The notes beneath the pieces were generated by a model that saw only the letters and a program-made list of their open reading frames with translations, made no database searches and was not told the DNA's origin. Below are positions 48,001 through 60,925 of a stretch of DNA of 64,000 nucleotides, piece by piece. Origin of the DNA: Isoetes taiwanensis (lineage: Eukaryota > Streptophyta > Lycopodiopsida > Isoetales > Isoetaceae); NCBI GenBank assembly GCA_021234155.1, contig JAJEKV010000038.1:13050213-13114212 (forward strand). The letters are read 5' to 3'. The stretch's first letter is position 1, and every line of letters starts with the position of its first letter. A program made the translations under genes and the position numbers.

Positions 48001-51000
48001 TAATAGCGATTATATGTTTAATTTGGAACTTTTGCTCATCTATATGGCAGTGCTGCAAGCTTATCTTATTTGCATCTTTTATTTGTAGACTTGGAGCAGA
48101 TTTAGATGTGCAGTTGGATTGCTTATATATGAAATAGTGGCATCGACATATGAACTATTGATTTCTTTTTATACATGGTTTCTTCACGGACTTCAAAAAA
48201 GTGCATGAATGCTCATTAGCATTTCTCTGTTGTTTCAATGGAAACTACATAATTCTAATTGCGCAAGGGTCAAGGTGATGAAAGAGCAGGTTGATTATCT
48301 TCTTGAAATTTTTATCTTATATTTAGTACTTGGTGGTGCCTCCAAACTTGTCTTTGAATCCTTGTATTTGTCTAGGTATCAGGGGTGCCCATTTTTTCAT
48401 GGATATAGACTAGCTATGACTTCATTATCATGACAAATCCAGAGAATACCGCTGTTTTGGATCATGACAACTTCACATGTATCCTTGCTGATATCTTCGT
48501 GTTTTACATTTGCAGCAAACATGTCACTAGAGATTGCTTATAATATGATCTTTGAGTCGCTGCCTTCGAGAGTCACAATTTGTAAGGATATATTTTTAGG
48601 TTGTACACTTGGGCTCTGCTTGGTCTATTCCATTGCCATTCGGTATGTTAAATAAGATAAAAACAATTTATTAAGTATGTTAAATAAGATTCAAAAACAA
48701 TTTATTTATTAAGCGAGTAGTTTTGACAACCCATTGTGAATTCTGATACATAATTCTGCTCTTTACACTTTTATAGCCTGTCATTAGGACATACTGCAAT
48801 TAGGTTCGACTCCTTATAAGTAGAATAAAGAACTTTGCTAAATCTATATTATTATGAAGATGAACCACATATTCATAGCATGTGGAATTTTAGGATAATG
48901 GTGTTGGGCTTTTATTTATATTGAAAATTGAAGCTAAATAGTTAATAATAATGGAGTGTTGGTCTTAATTGGATGTTAAAAAATCTATTCTATTCTATTC
49001 TATTCTATTCTATTCTATATTTTGAACCAAATAGCAGTAGATACACAACAAGCCTATTTATACATGGTATAAAAGACATATTTAATCCATTTGCAGAAAA
49101 TAAATACATATTGAAACACAGACAAAACCAAGCAAATATACTGATACCTTTGGTACTTAATGATGTGCACATTATTTTCTAACATAGGGTCTTAACTCAT
49201 AATGATTTTGGATTTCATGGCGTCAAATCACGTATATCTGCATTTTGTCTAATTCAATATTTGTCATAGGAATCAGCTTCATAGCGTTCCGCTGTAATAG
49301 GGGTTCAACCTTTATAGGGATATGTGATAAGACTTGGAGCCCGAGTGAGTGTACAATGTTGTGATATGATAAAACTTGATCAATTTGGTTCATTGATTGA
49401 TAGGAGAGTTGATCAATGACTTTGCCTCATCTTGCACTTTTACCTTTCGCGACATTGATCCAAAGCTTGAACTAGGATCTTTGCTTCCAACATGTATATA
49501 TATAGCGTTTATGAAGATTCCTTTACCTTGTTATAAAACATCCCAACTAGCATGTTCAAATATTCTATTTGTTTTCTACTTAATTTCTTCAATTGAATGT
49601 CGATTTTCCAACTTACTTCTATTATCAGAATCATATGCACTTCCACAACTTTTAATAAGTTCACATGACAATACGATGCTGACATCGCTAAACATTCTAG
49701 TCACCATGTAAATACAAATGCCGCTGACCAATCCTTGTTTCCGATTTTCAAGCCTCCAAGCACAGCCGGTTTTAAGCCCACTATTACCATCTAACCTTAG
49801 TTAATATTACATTACTGACAATGCGCCTAATGAGGTCAAGTAGGTGTGTAAATGTCTTGTTTGGCGGCTGGAAAAACCTCCCCAAAGTACCGTGAAATGC
49901 GTCTATTAAAGGGTGCATGGGCCAGAGCGAGAAGCCAAAAGGTACCGCGGCTCGAGAAGAAAAACATGGAGATGTAGCGAATTTGGCGGTAGAAAACTGA
50001 CGCGACACCAGATTACAGTGACAAAGAGCTTATCGATATCGGCGCAATGCCTTGCGATGAAAAAGAGCATGGTAAAATGTAGTAACGAGGCAAAGATAGG
50101 CTAAGCTTGCTCTAGCGAGGCGGAAAAGCTTTTGAAAAAAGAGCCTTGTGAAATCACGAGGCAAGGCACCGGATAGACAGCGAGATAACTAGCACACTTA
50201 CCGGCCAAGGAGGGCGGTAGTCTTAACTAACAAGCGAAGGCGGAGCTTGTGAGAGTTGGGGCGAGCTTTGTGGCGGTTGGTGTCTTAGTCCTTTCGGTCA
50301 GGCAAAGCATTATAAGAAATCACACTGAGCTTCGGCTCGACCAGCGGTCTGCTGACCTTTTCCATCTCGTGAATGCCGCTGCCACTATTTTCTAATTTCC
50401 TGGCGTTGGCAGTCCTCGAAGACACATGATTTTCGGTATCATTACTGGAAATTACATTGAATAATTTGAGGAATTTGAGAAAATCGTAGGCGACCAGAAA
50501 CAGTGTGCTAAAAAAATAAAAGCGAGCAAATTAAGTTTTTCCCAAATATAAATAAGAAGCACATTATTTTTGCTAATTAAAGGGTGTGTATGAGGTAGGA
50601 TTATTTGCATTATATATAGATTGACTGCAGCACTCAGCATCATCTCTTGTTAACTTTGGCTGACTGGAACTTTCTGTAGGATATACGCCATGTGGAAAAA
50701 CTAATGGCATTTCATTGCTTGTGATGTGCCTAAAACACTAAATAGTTTCAAGGGCAAACCTGTGGGGCTGGTGGATAGAACTAAGATGTGGAATTCCTTG
50801 TATGAATGTAGATGTAGGCCAAAGTTCTAGCCAGTGATAGCAAAGTCTGTTTTCTTTTAAACAAAATGTAATTGGGAGTAACGTCGTAATTTTTGAAGCC
50901 CATGAAATTTTATGCTATCAGTTCCATGACCCCAAAGCTTATGATAGAAAATTGAGACCTTGAGAATTTCGGTTCTTAACTAAAACTAATTTATATCTAG

Positions 51001-51650
51001 CTTCGAGGACCCAACGAAGGAAGCATTCACGAACTCCTCAACTTTCTGCCAATTTTTTCTTACTGTGCGCATTTCAACCAAATAAGTTGCAGTTGTGCCA
51101 CAAATTTTAGTACCGTGGTGACTTGACTTGATTCAGAAGGCATCAAAGGTGGACATTGTGAAGAACCAAAGCCAGGAGCAAATGGCAATCTACCATGTAA
51201 GGACCATAGGGACACATAAATCAACCAAAGCTGTAGTCAATGGCCTCCAACTTCATGAAGCATAGCTCAAACATGTTGCTCCTTCCAGGTTGCTTCACCA
51301 ATCAACAAAACTGCTGTCTTTTGGATAGCATATAAAATCCATTTAGTAGACCTGCAGAATAGTCAAGTGTGTGGGTGTCTAGATAGCTTTCTATCGAATC
51401 TACCATGCCAACAACACAATTCTTGAAGATAGAATGACCACCATGACTACCACCAACATGTTAGGACTTGCGTAAAATACATGTAACCATCAAGATCAAA
51501 ACTCTAAGCTTTGTACAAGCTTGGAAGGTACTTGGAAGTTCAGGGAATCAGGTGAAATATTTCTCTACTACTTCTGAATAGTTGTCGTGCTGGAAAGGGA
51601 AAAATGGTTATTAAACGCTTGGTTTTAGGTATATAAAAGAATTTTCATAG
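45090..51650. other. Long stretch without a supportable gene
   Basis: No recognisable coding exon, RNA gene or transposon protein is found in 6.5 kb. The (CTATT)n repeat is listed separately. A GC-richer patch (about 49790-50400) with many CpG-containing words such as GCGAGGC and GGCGGT stands out from the AT-rich surroundings but encodes nothing I recognise. A GGTTCGACTCC-like word at 48803 is not a tRNA gene. Confidence 0.4.
48985..49018. repeat. (CTATT)n microsatellite
   Basis: Six to seven uninterrupted pentanucleotide units in AT-rich, non-coding sequence. Confidence 0.9.
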
Positions 51651-51669
51651 AAGGAATGGAGAAACAATT

Positions 51670-52560
51670 TACCTCATAGGGAGGGTTACATCTAACTGTG
51701 TCTCCAATTCCTGTATTTAGATTCTTCTTTGTCCGTCTGTTTTTGCAGCAGCTTTGACTTTTTTTGATAACACCCTCTTTTCTAGAATCCCAATTTTCTC
51801 TTCTTTAAGCTTTAAAATTTCCATCCAATTCTGACCTGCTGACTCTGAGCTTTGTTTCTGTCTCAGTTGGACTTCGGGTTTTATTCTTAAATCTAAGTAT
51901 AATATCTCCTTTGATTAAATTTCCACTAGCCGCTGCAACTTCAGCAAACTCCGACCTCATGCTCCTTTGCCAAGTTGATCTGTTTATGAATCAGGTACTT
52001 TACTCCATCTACAAATTTCAATTTCAGTAAGTATAATATCCCCATCTTCAGTCCTCTCGTCTATGTCATCATCCACAAGAATCCAAGACCACCATCCATC
52101 TCATAATGTATGCATTACCATCATTGATCCGTCTTCATCCATCTCGATATACATGCCCTATCCATCAAACTCTTGCTCATCATGGTTAGCATCATCTGTG
52201 ATAACCAAAGTCATGGCCAAATGATATTTGTCTCAATGGTGTCTCCAAATCCACCTGAGTCCACTATCCAATAGGGTGGATGCTGATCAGACATCTTCAG
52301 CTTTAATCATCTTCCAAATTGGGGATCATCAACTTTTGCAATTTTCTGTATCTCTACTTCAACGCACTCGAGGATACATCGAACCTAGCGTCCATTTGAT
52401 GGCTGCAGTCTGGGCCCAGATGCTTCTTTCCACATTTATCAAGGTTCACGTTTTATCTCAAACTCGTTTCCTTTCTACTTTCCCAAAGGCGACTTTCTCC
52501 TCATTCAAATCTTGCAATAAAGGCTGCAAGAATCAAACATACATGGGTTATTGGAAATAG
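51670..52560 (-). pseudogene. 3' exons of a decayed minus-strand gene (acidic and coiled-coil segments)
   Basis: Minus-strand patches, 5' to 3': a segment with LNEEKVAFGKVERKRV (about 52520-52470); an acidic exon-like frame (about 52203-51970) with MYIEMDEDGSMMVM and GWWSWILVDDDIDERTEDGD, broken by three stops (TAG, TGA, TAA); and a Lys/Glu-rich coiled coil (about 51880-51680; NWMEILKLKEEKIGILEKR) with one stop, ending at a good donor (ATGAG/GTAAAT). Orientation and order suit continuation of the exon at 53176-53487. The stops show decay, unless the region is an unspliced alternative. Family not recognised. Confidence 0.45.
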
Positions 52561-53175
52561 TCATCATGAACCCAACCTGAGAAAGCTAATTTCTTTGTCT
52601 TAACGTCTTGGAAAAACTTGGCTGCTCTTATCCGTAATATAAAGCACCATCTATCAGGTTCTGTTTTGTATCCAAAATACTTATCAAGGTATAAAGGAAG
52701 AAAACAGGAAAAAGACATGCAGGAGCCCAAAGTTTACTTGGGGAAAGACTTGAAGCCATAAGCATTCCACAATTAGGTCATATGCATGAAAAGGGGCGTA
52801 CTCCATCGTGTATATACCTGTTGTATCACTTTGGGACTCAAATAGCAAAGTGCAGAACAGCACTGGCTTAGGAACCCTTGTATTCGATCCTTTCAAGCTC
52901 ATTTGGCTGAATATCAAGTAGACCACGAACACCTTCAAGGCTGCTGTAAGATCTGCGACTGAATGTTCTTTTCTTTCAGTGATAAATTGCTGATAAATCG
53001 TGCTCCATGTGGTAGATGTTCTCTTCAGAAAACAGGCTTCCTTGTTTAAATGTGTAGACGGGGAAATAAAAGCGACTGCTCGAAATCAGGAGCTTACTTC
53101 TTGTGGCCTGCCAGTTTAAAGAATACAAAAACTGAAGTCAGGAAGATTGGCTAGGTACCCACCATGTAAGTCTAC

Positions 53176-53487
53176 CTTGTTAATTTTTTTCTGCACCGCT
53201 TTGTTGTTCAATTCAACTTTTGCTTTGAAGGGTCCATCCTCTGCCTTCTTCTCTTGTTCTATTTCTACTAATAAGTTGTCTTCCACCGAAGTATCATATA
53301 CCTTACCAACACCAAAACCAGAAGGTTTATTTTGAAGCCATTCCTCCATGTCAAGTATAGTTCGGTCATCTTCTTCATCTTCAAAACCAGCAACATTAGC
53401 AGAGTCTTTTTTCTTCTGCTGTTTACCTGTTGTACTTTGTTTTGCTACATGAATTTTTCCCGAATAATAAACTCTTGAAAAGCTCGC
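53176..53487 (-). CDS. Clean internal exon of a minus-strand plant gene
   Basis: A 312-bp, 104-codon open exon lies between an acceptor (TTCTGCAG, just above 53487) and a donor (AACAAG/GTAGAC at 53175), phase 0 at both ends. It encodes a basic start (AKQSTTGKQQKKKDS), an acidic stretch (FEDEEDDRTILDMEEWLQNK) and a distinctive motif SGFGVGKVYDTSVEDNLLVE, followed by a charged helix. The motif reminds me of a conserved plant protein possibly linked to chloroplast RNA binding, but I cannot name it with confidence. Downstream pieces at 51670-52560 are broken by stops, so the locus as a whole may be a pseudogene while this exon stays open. Confidence 0.6.
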
Positions 53488-56400
53488 CTGCAGAACAATC
53501 ACAAAGTTTCATATTGCAGAGACATGAGTACATTCTCTAAATGATTTGGATGAGCGAATTCCTTTCTAGACTCTCTCTCTCTAAACTGTTTTACTTACAA
53601 ACAGAATTTATAAGATAAAACGGGCCAGAGTTGTACATGAAGGGCTAACCGACTTTACATGCAAACTTGTGGAAATGTTTCAACACTTCACAGCATTTAC
53701 ATCTTCAGTAAAAGACAATATGGCTATGAAATTTGGCTTGACAATTTCACCTCGAGGATACTAAGCGGACGTTCAGAGTGTATGGGCGGCTTAACATTAG
53801 GAAGGGCCTTCCTCCAATCCACAATCATCCATCCAGCAGAGACCGCCATAGCTCCAGCATTCGACATTCTTAAAATTTAATCTAGCAGGGCAAGATTTTG
53901 CAATTTGCACCACTGCCGGACATCGCCATAACAGTACTCCGTTTATCCCTTCTATTTTTATTTAGATATTCATCATACCAAAAATGCCCCAACAATCACT
54001 ATTCCAAAAATGCGCCAACAATCACTATTCCCGAACTTAAAAAGTAAAGGCCTTACTTACAAATCATCGTATTCCAATAAAGTGTGTTACAATTTTTGGC
54101 CATTGGATCATAAGACATATCTGTGAATTTTGAATTAAATGATTTTCTTCGGTGAATTATATTTTCTACGTGCTGTGTGGCATGACCAATAATAGAACGA
54201 ATTCACGATTACATTTGATGGGATTCTTGAAGAATAGAATTTTTTCTTTAGCACATTTAGGCCGAAGTGAACAAAATTTTGAAGAAGCAATATTTAACAT
54301 TTCGGCTTTCTCGTTAAGGTATACACACAGCGGTAAAACATTTATGAAAGGAAGCTTGAGAAGATCCAAAATCAGCCAGAATCAAAATCATAGTGCCATA
54401 TGTCAGTAGGGTGAGCTCAAAATCACTCTCAACCATGATATTGTAAGGGTAAAGAAAAATTGGTGATTTCAGGCTTTGCGGCTCTAGGCTAGCGTCGTGT
54501 TTGCCAATCAGGAATCGCCGAGACGCCTCATGCATCTTACAAAATGTTCTAATCCATCATGACGTCCTTGAGTCAAGTAAGGGGTCAAACAACGCCAGTG
54601 CCATGAATTGAGCCGATTTGTAAGGGGCTAAGGTGTGTCCTCGTCAAGGCGTTAGGCCGGGGAAAATGGGTAGTGGCCCATGTGCAGAAGCGAGAGGCCG
54701 CTATCATCCGGCGAAACGACTGGCTGCGGCCGCATGGCCATGGCAGATTTTCACAGGCCATAGCGCCACATGGGAAGGGGCGTTATGGCCTTAGCACTGC
54801 GAGTAGGGTCTTTGGAAGGAAAAAGCCTTTGTTGATTTATCCAGGCTGGCCGAGCACTTGTTTAAAATCCCGAAATTACATGATCTGCACAATGGCAACA
54901 AGTAAGAAATGACCAATAGTTGATATAGAGTGCGCCATTTCTTAAACTTCATCGTTTCGAATAAAAATATTAAATTGAATTGGGTAAAAGCAAGCCCAAA
55001 ATTTTGTACGCTCGGCCAGCATTAGAAAAACAAACAGGCTGAGACTCTTTCGCTCCGGTACTTAAGAAATGAACCAACATAAGATATGTCTTGAAAATGC
55101 CCGTTTAGAAGTATCAGAAGCTGCGTAGGGAAGGTAAATTAGGCACAAATTAGGTCAAAGAAGCCCATGTAGAAGCTGCGTGGGAACAGCTTTTTGTGGC
55201 TCTGCAATTCCTGCGGCTGCATGGATCCCAAGCGGGGGATTTGCAGAGCTGGGAGGCAAGCGTACCTGTGTGGCTATCTATCATGTTATGGCCATAACAT
55301 ATTGTAATTTCATAGATTCATCAAAGCGAGGTCTTAGTATTTAGGAACCCTTATTAATTTATGTGTGATGCTTGGCCGAGGTGAAACTTGGGCCTAAATG
55401 GCCGAGGCTCGAGAATGTTAGAACATTTAAAAACCCCAATTCAATGATTTATATTATCTCGGCCGATAGAATGGAACACAGCTCAAGTCAAATTTTACCT
55501 AAAGCTGCTACACTATATGAATTTTCAGAGGGTTCTGTTAGGTAGAATTATTGCATTAAAACCCTTTCCATTATAGCAAGTGAATTTTCGAGCTACTGTT
55601 GAGTAAGCGTTATTTTGGATTTCCTTGTGGGTTTCATTTCCCATCTTTCCTTCGACCATTGATACTGAATATGCCCTCACTTGATATACATGAGCATTCA
55701 ACATTTTCATTGAAAATATGTGCGCCACTTCTGTGGTGTGAACCATTGTCCAACCATCTCCCTAAATTGGAAGCAACCATGTACCGCAACCATGTACCTT
55801 CATGTGTCCATTGCCGTATATGGTTTTGCAGCCATATGTAATCATTGCAAGGCCAGATCGAGGCCATATATGGTCCCATCCGGGATAGGCTCAATCATAA
55901 TGCGGTTTTATGCTCAATGCATATTGATAGAATAATGGGCATGAATTTGGTATAATGCATCAAAATACGGCAAAAATTTAAGTAGGAAAGCTTTTTTAGC
56001 ATTAGCGAAAGCAGTTTTCAAGCTTGCGAAAATTCAAAAAACAACAACAATATATACCAAAATCGTAAGCGAAATAGTACATTTTGGCTTACGCGAAACT
56101 GTTACTGGCATTAATGAAATGGCTATTGACGAAATAGCTGTGCAACTGCGAGAAAAATTGAGTCAAAAAAACTTTTTACGGCGTAGCAAAATCTTACTGT
56201 TTACGCTGCATTAGCTTGATTTATCATAAAGCTGAAGCTGACTATTTGCGTTTATCAGTTAAGCGAAAAAGGAAACTTTTGCATAATGAAACCTGCGTGT
56301 GAGGATTTAAACTGCAGCAATTTTTCCGTCGTTTTAACCTAAAATCACGTTTTTGAAGAACATATTTTGGACTTTGCATGCCTAGGAAAAATAATTACGT

Positions 56401-58270
56401 GTATGCGAACCTACTTGGTCCAATCATTTGTCAATCTCGCCGTAGGGGCCAGTCAAGGTGGGTGAGCATGCAACTCACGTAGGTTCTCCAGCTTTAATAC
56501 ACATGCAGGTGCTGCGCAGCCAAGTGTTGTGGTATACGCAGCAGGGTCTCAATCACCCACCTTCTCCAGAACACAACCTGCAGAAGACACAGCCACCTTT
56601 CCGTCAAGACACAACGGCACGGAAATCCAAGAACGCAACCCTCCCGAAGAAATAGCCTGGCAACCAAGCAGCGGAATCTTCGCTGCTCTCAGCTTGGCCC
56701 AGGAAAGGCCATCCCTGACTACTTAGTAGAAACCATCTATCTTGTCCATGTACAATAAATGCGTCTTTCCTTCATGGCCAATACTCTAATACAAGTGCAC
56801 CATGCTGGCTATGAACGTAATCTTCAGGGCCCTTAGCGATGGCCATCAAGCAGCTCAAACTACGTTCAAAATGCACTAGACATATTATTTCGGTCTATAC
56901 ACTAAATCTAGAACCCAAAACTCATGTGTGAAATCTGATTCTAAATACCATGAAATAATTAGAACATAATGGCAGATTTTCAAGTCCAAGGAAGCTTGAG
57001 AGTCTCCATTTCAGAATCCAATGCTCTCCACTTGCAGCCATACCCAGCCAAGAACTCTAGAGCGAAAGGCTACGAAGACATATATAAGATTTGAATTGAT
57101 TTTTGACCATGCTACAATAAAAACTGTCAATTTATGAATATGGCTTGCAATGCATTTGTCAGTAGAATCAAACTTGCTTACATAACAAAATATCTGACCC
57201 AAAGAACCTATGGATGGTCCCATATTCTGCAATTCAGAGAGATTATACATCAATTGATTCAAAAAAACTTCATATCACAACTCTGGCTGACAAATTTGCT
57301 ACCTCCATCAAATCGAATAAGGTAAACAATGGTGGGTGGATATTTCTACATATGCGAAGGCAGATCAAAAGCGAATTTTAGGTTGTTATTGACACATTTT
57401 CGCATGAAACTTGAGCAAGAAGAAAAGCGTAATGGGAATCGCCTTCTTCTGAAAATATCATACACCCTCTGGCAAGCTCCAAATATGCAATGGTAGGAAC
57501 ATGCTACTAGGGATCATCATGCTGAGAATTTCTTCTCACTTAATTCCCGCCCTTAGGCAGTGTGGATAATAAAGAACAACATGCAAATTATGGGTCTATA
57601 GTGGTCCTATAAATTTCAAATTTCCATATTCTTTCAATCTCAATTGATGATGGAGGTGGAAGTACATGATCTGGAAAGGGATGCATCGTACATGGTTCTA
57701 ACAAAGCATAGAACCTGGTGAAGGCGAACTGACGATAGAAGCTCCAAATGAAAAGCAACACCACCAACGGTCAATGATCCGAGGGTTCTAAGAAAGAGAC
57801 ATGGAAGACACAGAGTGGAATCACCGGTAGGCTCCCAAATGAAAAGCAGCCTGTGGCTCAATCAATGATCCAATAATATCTCAAGTGCCAATAGTCCAAT
57901 CCAAACTTTATTTACAGGGCGAGCTCACGAGAATTCAGTGTCAGGCGAGCAAGATCACCAGAAGCTGCAAGGTAGAGCACCTTGGCGTCTTCGGTTAGCA
58001 TGATGATAGTGGCGCATACTTGTGCGGAAGGTATTGATGTGAGAAGATGGGCATGGAACATGCAAAGCTTCTCAAGCAAAACTTCTCAACTAGGATTGGT
58101 ACGAACCATACCCCAATCGCTGCTTGAGAACCAGGTAGGTGCTGTAACTTCAGCAAAGAGCCAATTAATACGTCTATAGAAGCATGGACATAGTTGTTAT
58201 AAGCAAATTACCTTAAGGTGAGCTATGCTTTCAGTCATCATATTTCATAGTGATGAAGCATCATAAATCT
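53488..58270. other. Long stretch without a supportable gene
   Basis: No gene found. The 5' exons expected for the minus-strand gene at 53487 are not recognisable to the right. A CT repeat lies near 53568-53582. GC-rich patches occur around 54490-54830 and 55180-55260, of unknown nature. The GCGAAA-rich patch is listed separately. Open stretches at 54673-54912 and 56458-56726 lack protein-like features. Confidence 0.4.
56000..56275. repeat. GCGAAA-iterated patch
   Basis: Five GCGAAA hexamers (near 56005, 56026, 56069, 56093 and 56263) and related forms (GACGAAAT, GCGAGAAA) recur, all in the same orientation, in a non-coding, hairpin-rich stretch. It may be a degenerate minisatellite or the terminal array of an unknown element. 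Confidence 0.4.
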
Positions 58271-58282
58271 TTTGCTTAGAGT

Positions 58283-58590
58283 CTAACTAGTGTGTTCTAC
58301 TTGCCCATTGGTCTTTGGATGATGTCGAATCTTGTAGAAGATAGCTGAGATCTTTGGCAATAAATGGAATATGAGTTCTCGTGCTGTGTTATGAATAAAG
58401 CGTAGGAATGATCTCGAAGCCAAAAAATGGAGTTGTGGTTTCCTTTGGAATGGAATCTTGCAAGGAATGAAATGCATTGTATCTTGGAAGCGTCGTGACA
58501 GCAAAGTACAATGATGTCATGTGTAAGGAAGATGGGAGAAAGCGATAGCGTAAATCAGCGAGATGCTCATCCAAGGATCAAATGAAATTG
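58283..58590 (-). pseudogene. Ty3/gypsy-type integrase relic
   Basis: The minus-strand frame (58504-58283) ends with IRHHPKTNGQVEHT, the decayed form of the gypsy integrase signature around HPQTDGQ. Upstream text (TARELIFHLLPKISAIFYK) occupies the position of the segment before it. Sequence up to about 58800 on the same strand is coding-like but unassigned. No LTRs were identified nearby. Confidence 0.55.
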
Positions 58591-58859
58591 GTAAAAGCTG
58601 AAGCAATTCATGTTGAAGATGCTTGGGAGCTCTTGCACGACAACAAGTGTCAGATCAGTGTACAAAGATCTCGATAACGCGATAAAGACCTGGCAACTAA
58701 TAATCTCGAGTAGTGGCAATTTTGAAGTGGCCAACAAGAGAAGAACCATGATAGGCCTGCAGAACTTGAAGTTGAGGAGCACCATCAGGAATATACAAGA
58801 TACTGTGCCAAAAAATCAGGCCATTACAGATGTGAAACACATCATAGTCTGAAAGCTAA

Positions 58860-59515
58860 GGTGGAATGCCAGAGTTGAGCCTAACCAAGGTGAGAAAGGA
58901 TATTTTGGCCGCGAGGATCTGCGCCGTCTAGTTGAATTCTATGATTGTGCTTTATCATGAGGATGCTCAAGCGATGATTTATATCTTTACAATGCGATGG
59001 GACTAGAATTGGCTTTGGGAATGTTACGTGCCCCATCTTAGGTCTTTCCGAATAAGATCTCGAGATGAAACATATGGTTTCCCTTGAAATTATTGTAAGC
59101 CAAAATCAAGCGGGATAAAACACATTATGCGCCATCGTGTCTGACAATGATTGATATGGCATTTTTTGAAATGGTCATCATAGTTTTCGGCCAAATGCAA
59201 CAACAAAATTATACAACTATACACCGCTACCTTCAATGTCCTAGGTATACCGCCTTTTCCAGGCTCTGCGGTGGTTGCAAAGTATCATAGAACCCGTACA
59301 CTAACTTGCGCAAATCTCAAAGTATCTCTTGTACTAAAAGGCTTCCTTTTTGTTTCATTATTCCAACTCAAGAGCTTACGTATGGTGCCTCATAGTGACA
59401 TAACGCTTATAACACTTGAAATATGCTTCGGCTTATCCCCAGCTTCCTACTAAAACAAATTAGAAATTTCATGTAAGGCAAACTAACAAAATTTAGAACA
59501 CATGGACAAACGTAA
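58860..59515. other. Anonymous sequence
   Basis: No coding, RNA or repeat feature can be supported in this interval. Confidence 0.4.
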
Positions 59516-59518
59516 GCG

Positions 59519-60260
59519 TCAATTAACATTATAGCATACTCTACATGCCAGGCCAAAGTCCTGCGTTACAACCCTGCAAACCATTTGCCTAGCAGTTGAT
59601 AACCCTGGATATACCAAATCCAAATTGTTAAGCATGAACCAGATGGCATGGTCCAGCCATGTCATGTTATCCTTGGAGGTTCTCTTTTTTCCTTTGCTTC
59701 TATTTTCGCATATACATTTTATATATGGGCACATAGTTCTCCATATATGTTTTAAATAGAAGTCATCGCGCTCTTGAGTAGGATACGCCATATGCTCCCT
59801 CTGGCTTAAATACATGCAGGTGTCTTTATTACATTTTTTTGTCGAAGAACCATATCTCGATACTTATTTTGATTTTATCTTTGTTTACAAATTTCTCCAT
59901 CTTTTTTGCAGCAATGCTGGCTGTAGTGAGCTGGTCAGTAGAAATATTATCAAGAATGATCCAAGCATCTTTGCTAATAGAGGCTAAAGCGCCGAAATTG
60001 TTGATTCTTTAAAAGCGATTCTCCACCAATCTTATGGGTATGATGGGAAGCTTAAGGCAATTGCGCAAAAGTGATGTTAAAGGCCTTATTGTCATCATTA
60101 TCGACTCCCATGTTGTCATTTTGCATAGTAGCTTATCTTGCTCAGATAGGAGATTATCCTCCAAAGGGTCGTCTTCATCTTCAATACCATCGTTGAAAAC
60201 TATCGACTTTTCTCCTTTCTTCTTAATTTTGTTGGCTACTTCCAGAGCTTTAAGACCTAT
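59519..60260 (-). pseudogene. Gene-like minus-strand relics, unidentified
   Basis: At about 60258-60080 an open minus-strand stretch (after an AATATAG acceptor-like sequence) reads LKALEVANKIKKKGEKS and then the acidic IEDEDDPLEDNLLSEQDK. At 59815-59519 a second open stretch of 98 codons has MTWLDHAIWFMLNNLDLVYP and a CRVVTQDFGLACRVC segment. Composition is protein-like and the order is consistent with one gene read leftward. No family recognised; not intact as far as can be seen. Confidence 0.3.
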
Positions 60261-60489
60261 ATTATCTTCCTAGTTTCTTCTTCTTCTACTCCAATCAAAT
60301 ATCTTGTCGCAAAAGAATTGTACATCGAATGATGACAACAACAATGTTGTTCCAATCAGCTCTAGCTTTGTTGATATGTGGGCAATGACTATTCATCGAA
60401 CCGAGATGCAATTACAAGAGTATATATCATCATCATTCTGCCAACCTCCCTGGACACAATATACACATGCCCTTTTACATCCTTTATGC

Positions 60490-60685
60490 ATCACAATATG
60501 GTATGAATTGCGTAGTTCGGGCATTCAACTTTGAGGTTGATGTATCCCAAATCAGCGAGGTCTTTTTTCCATGTGGGGAATACAAGTGGTATTTGTGTAT
60601 CCCTATCCTGGGGTGAGCCATTCCAATATATATCAGTGTTTAAACAATTAATAAGAAATGAAGAAAATAACGTTATCATCAAGAG
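60490..60685 (-). pseudogene. Short coding-like fragment, unidentified
   Basis: A minus-strand 63-codon frame ends in KKDLADLGYINLKVECPNYA, which is protein-like and followed by a stop. It lies between repeat copy 3 and the relics at 59519-60260, all in one orientation, so these may be pieces of one multiplied gene region. Confidence 0.25.
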
Positions 60686-60699
60686 TAAGTGTTAAATAC

Positions 60700-60925
60700 T
60701 TGAGCTTAGGATACATGTGTCGCTAGTAAGACCAATGAACAGAAGTATCTAAAAAAATCCAGTAGCCACAAGCCATGACAAAAGCCAACTAGCAACTGCA
60801 TCTGCCGGAAGTCAACCCTCCTAGTAGTATTATCTGTCCACATTAAGACAATTTGTCTATGTTGGCATATATATCCAAAAACATCGAAAATTAACACTTG
60901 TTTAATACTAAAAGACTAAAGTTCG
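60700..60925 (-). repeat. Dispersed repeat, copy 3 (3' part only)
   Basis: The reverse complement matches about 10048-10240: AAGTGTTAA, TAGACAAATTGTCTTA and GTTGCTAGTTGGCTTTTGTC are shared. Similarity stops at both edges, so copy 3 covers only the terminal fifth of copy 1, a part that copy 2 lacks. Confidence 0.7.

Noticed and set aside
48795-48815. tRNA B-box-like word (GGTTCGACTCC) and similar words near 17190 and 61019
   Set aside because: No A box, no acceptor-stem pairing and no cloverleaf can be folded around any of them.
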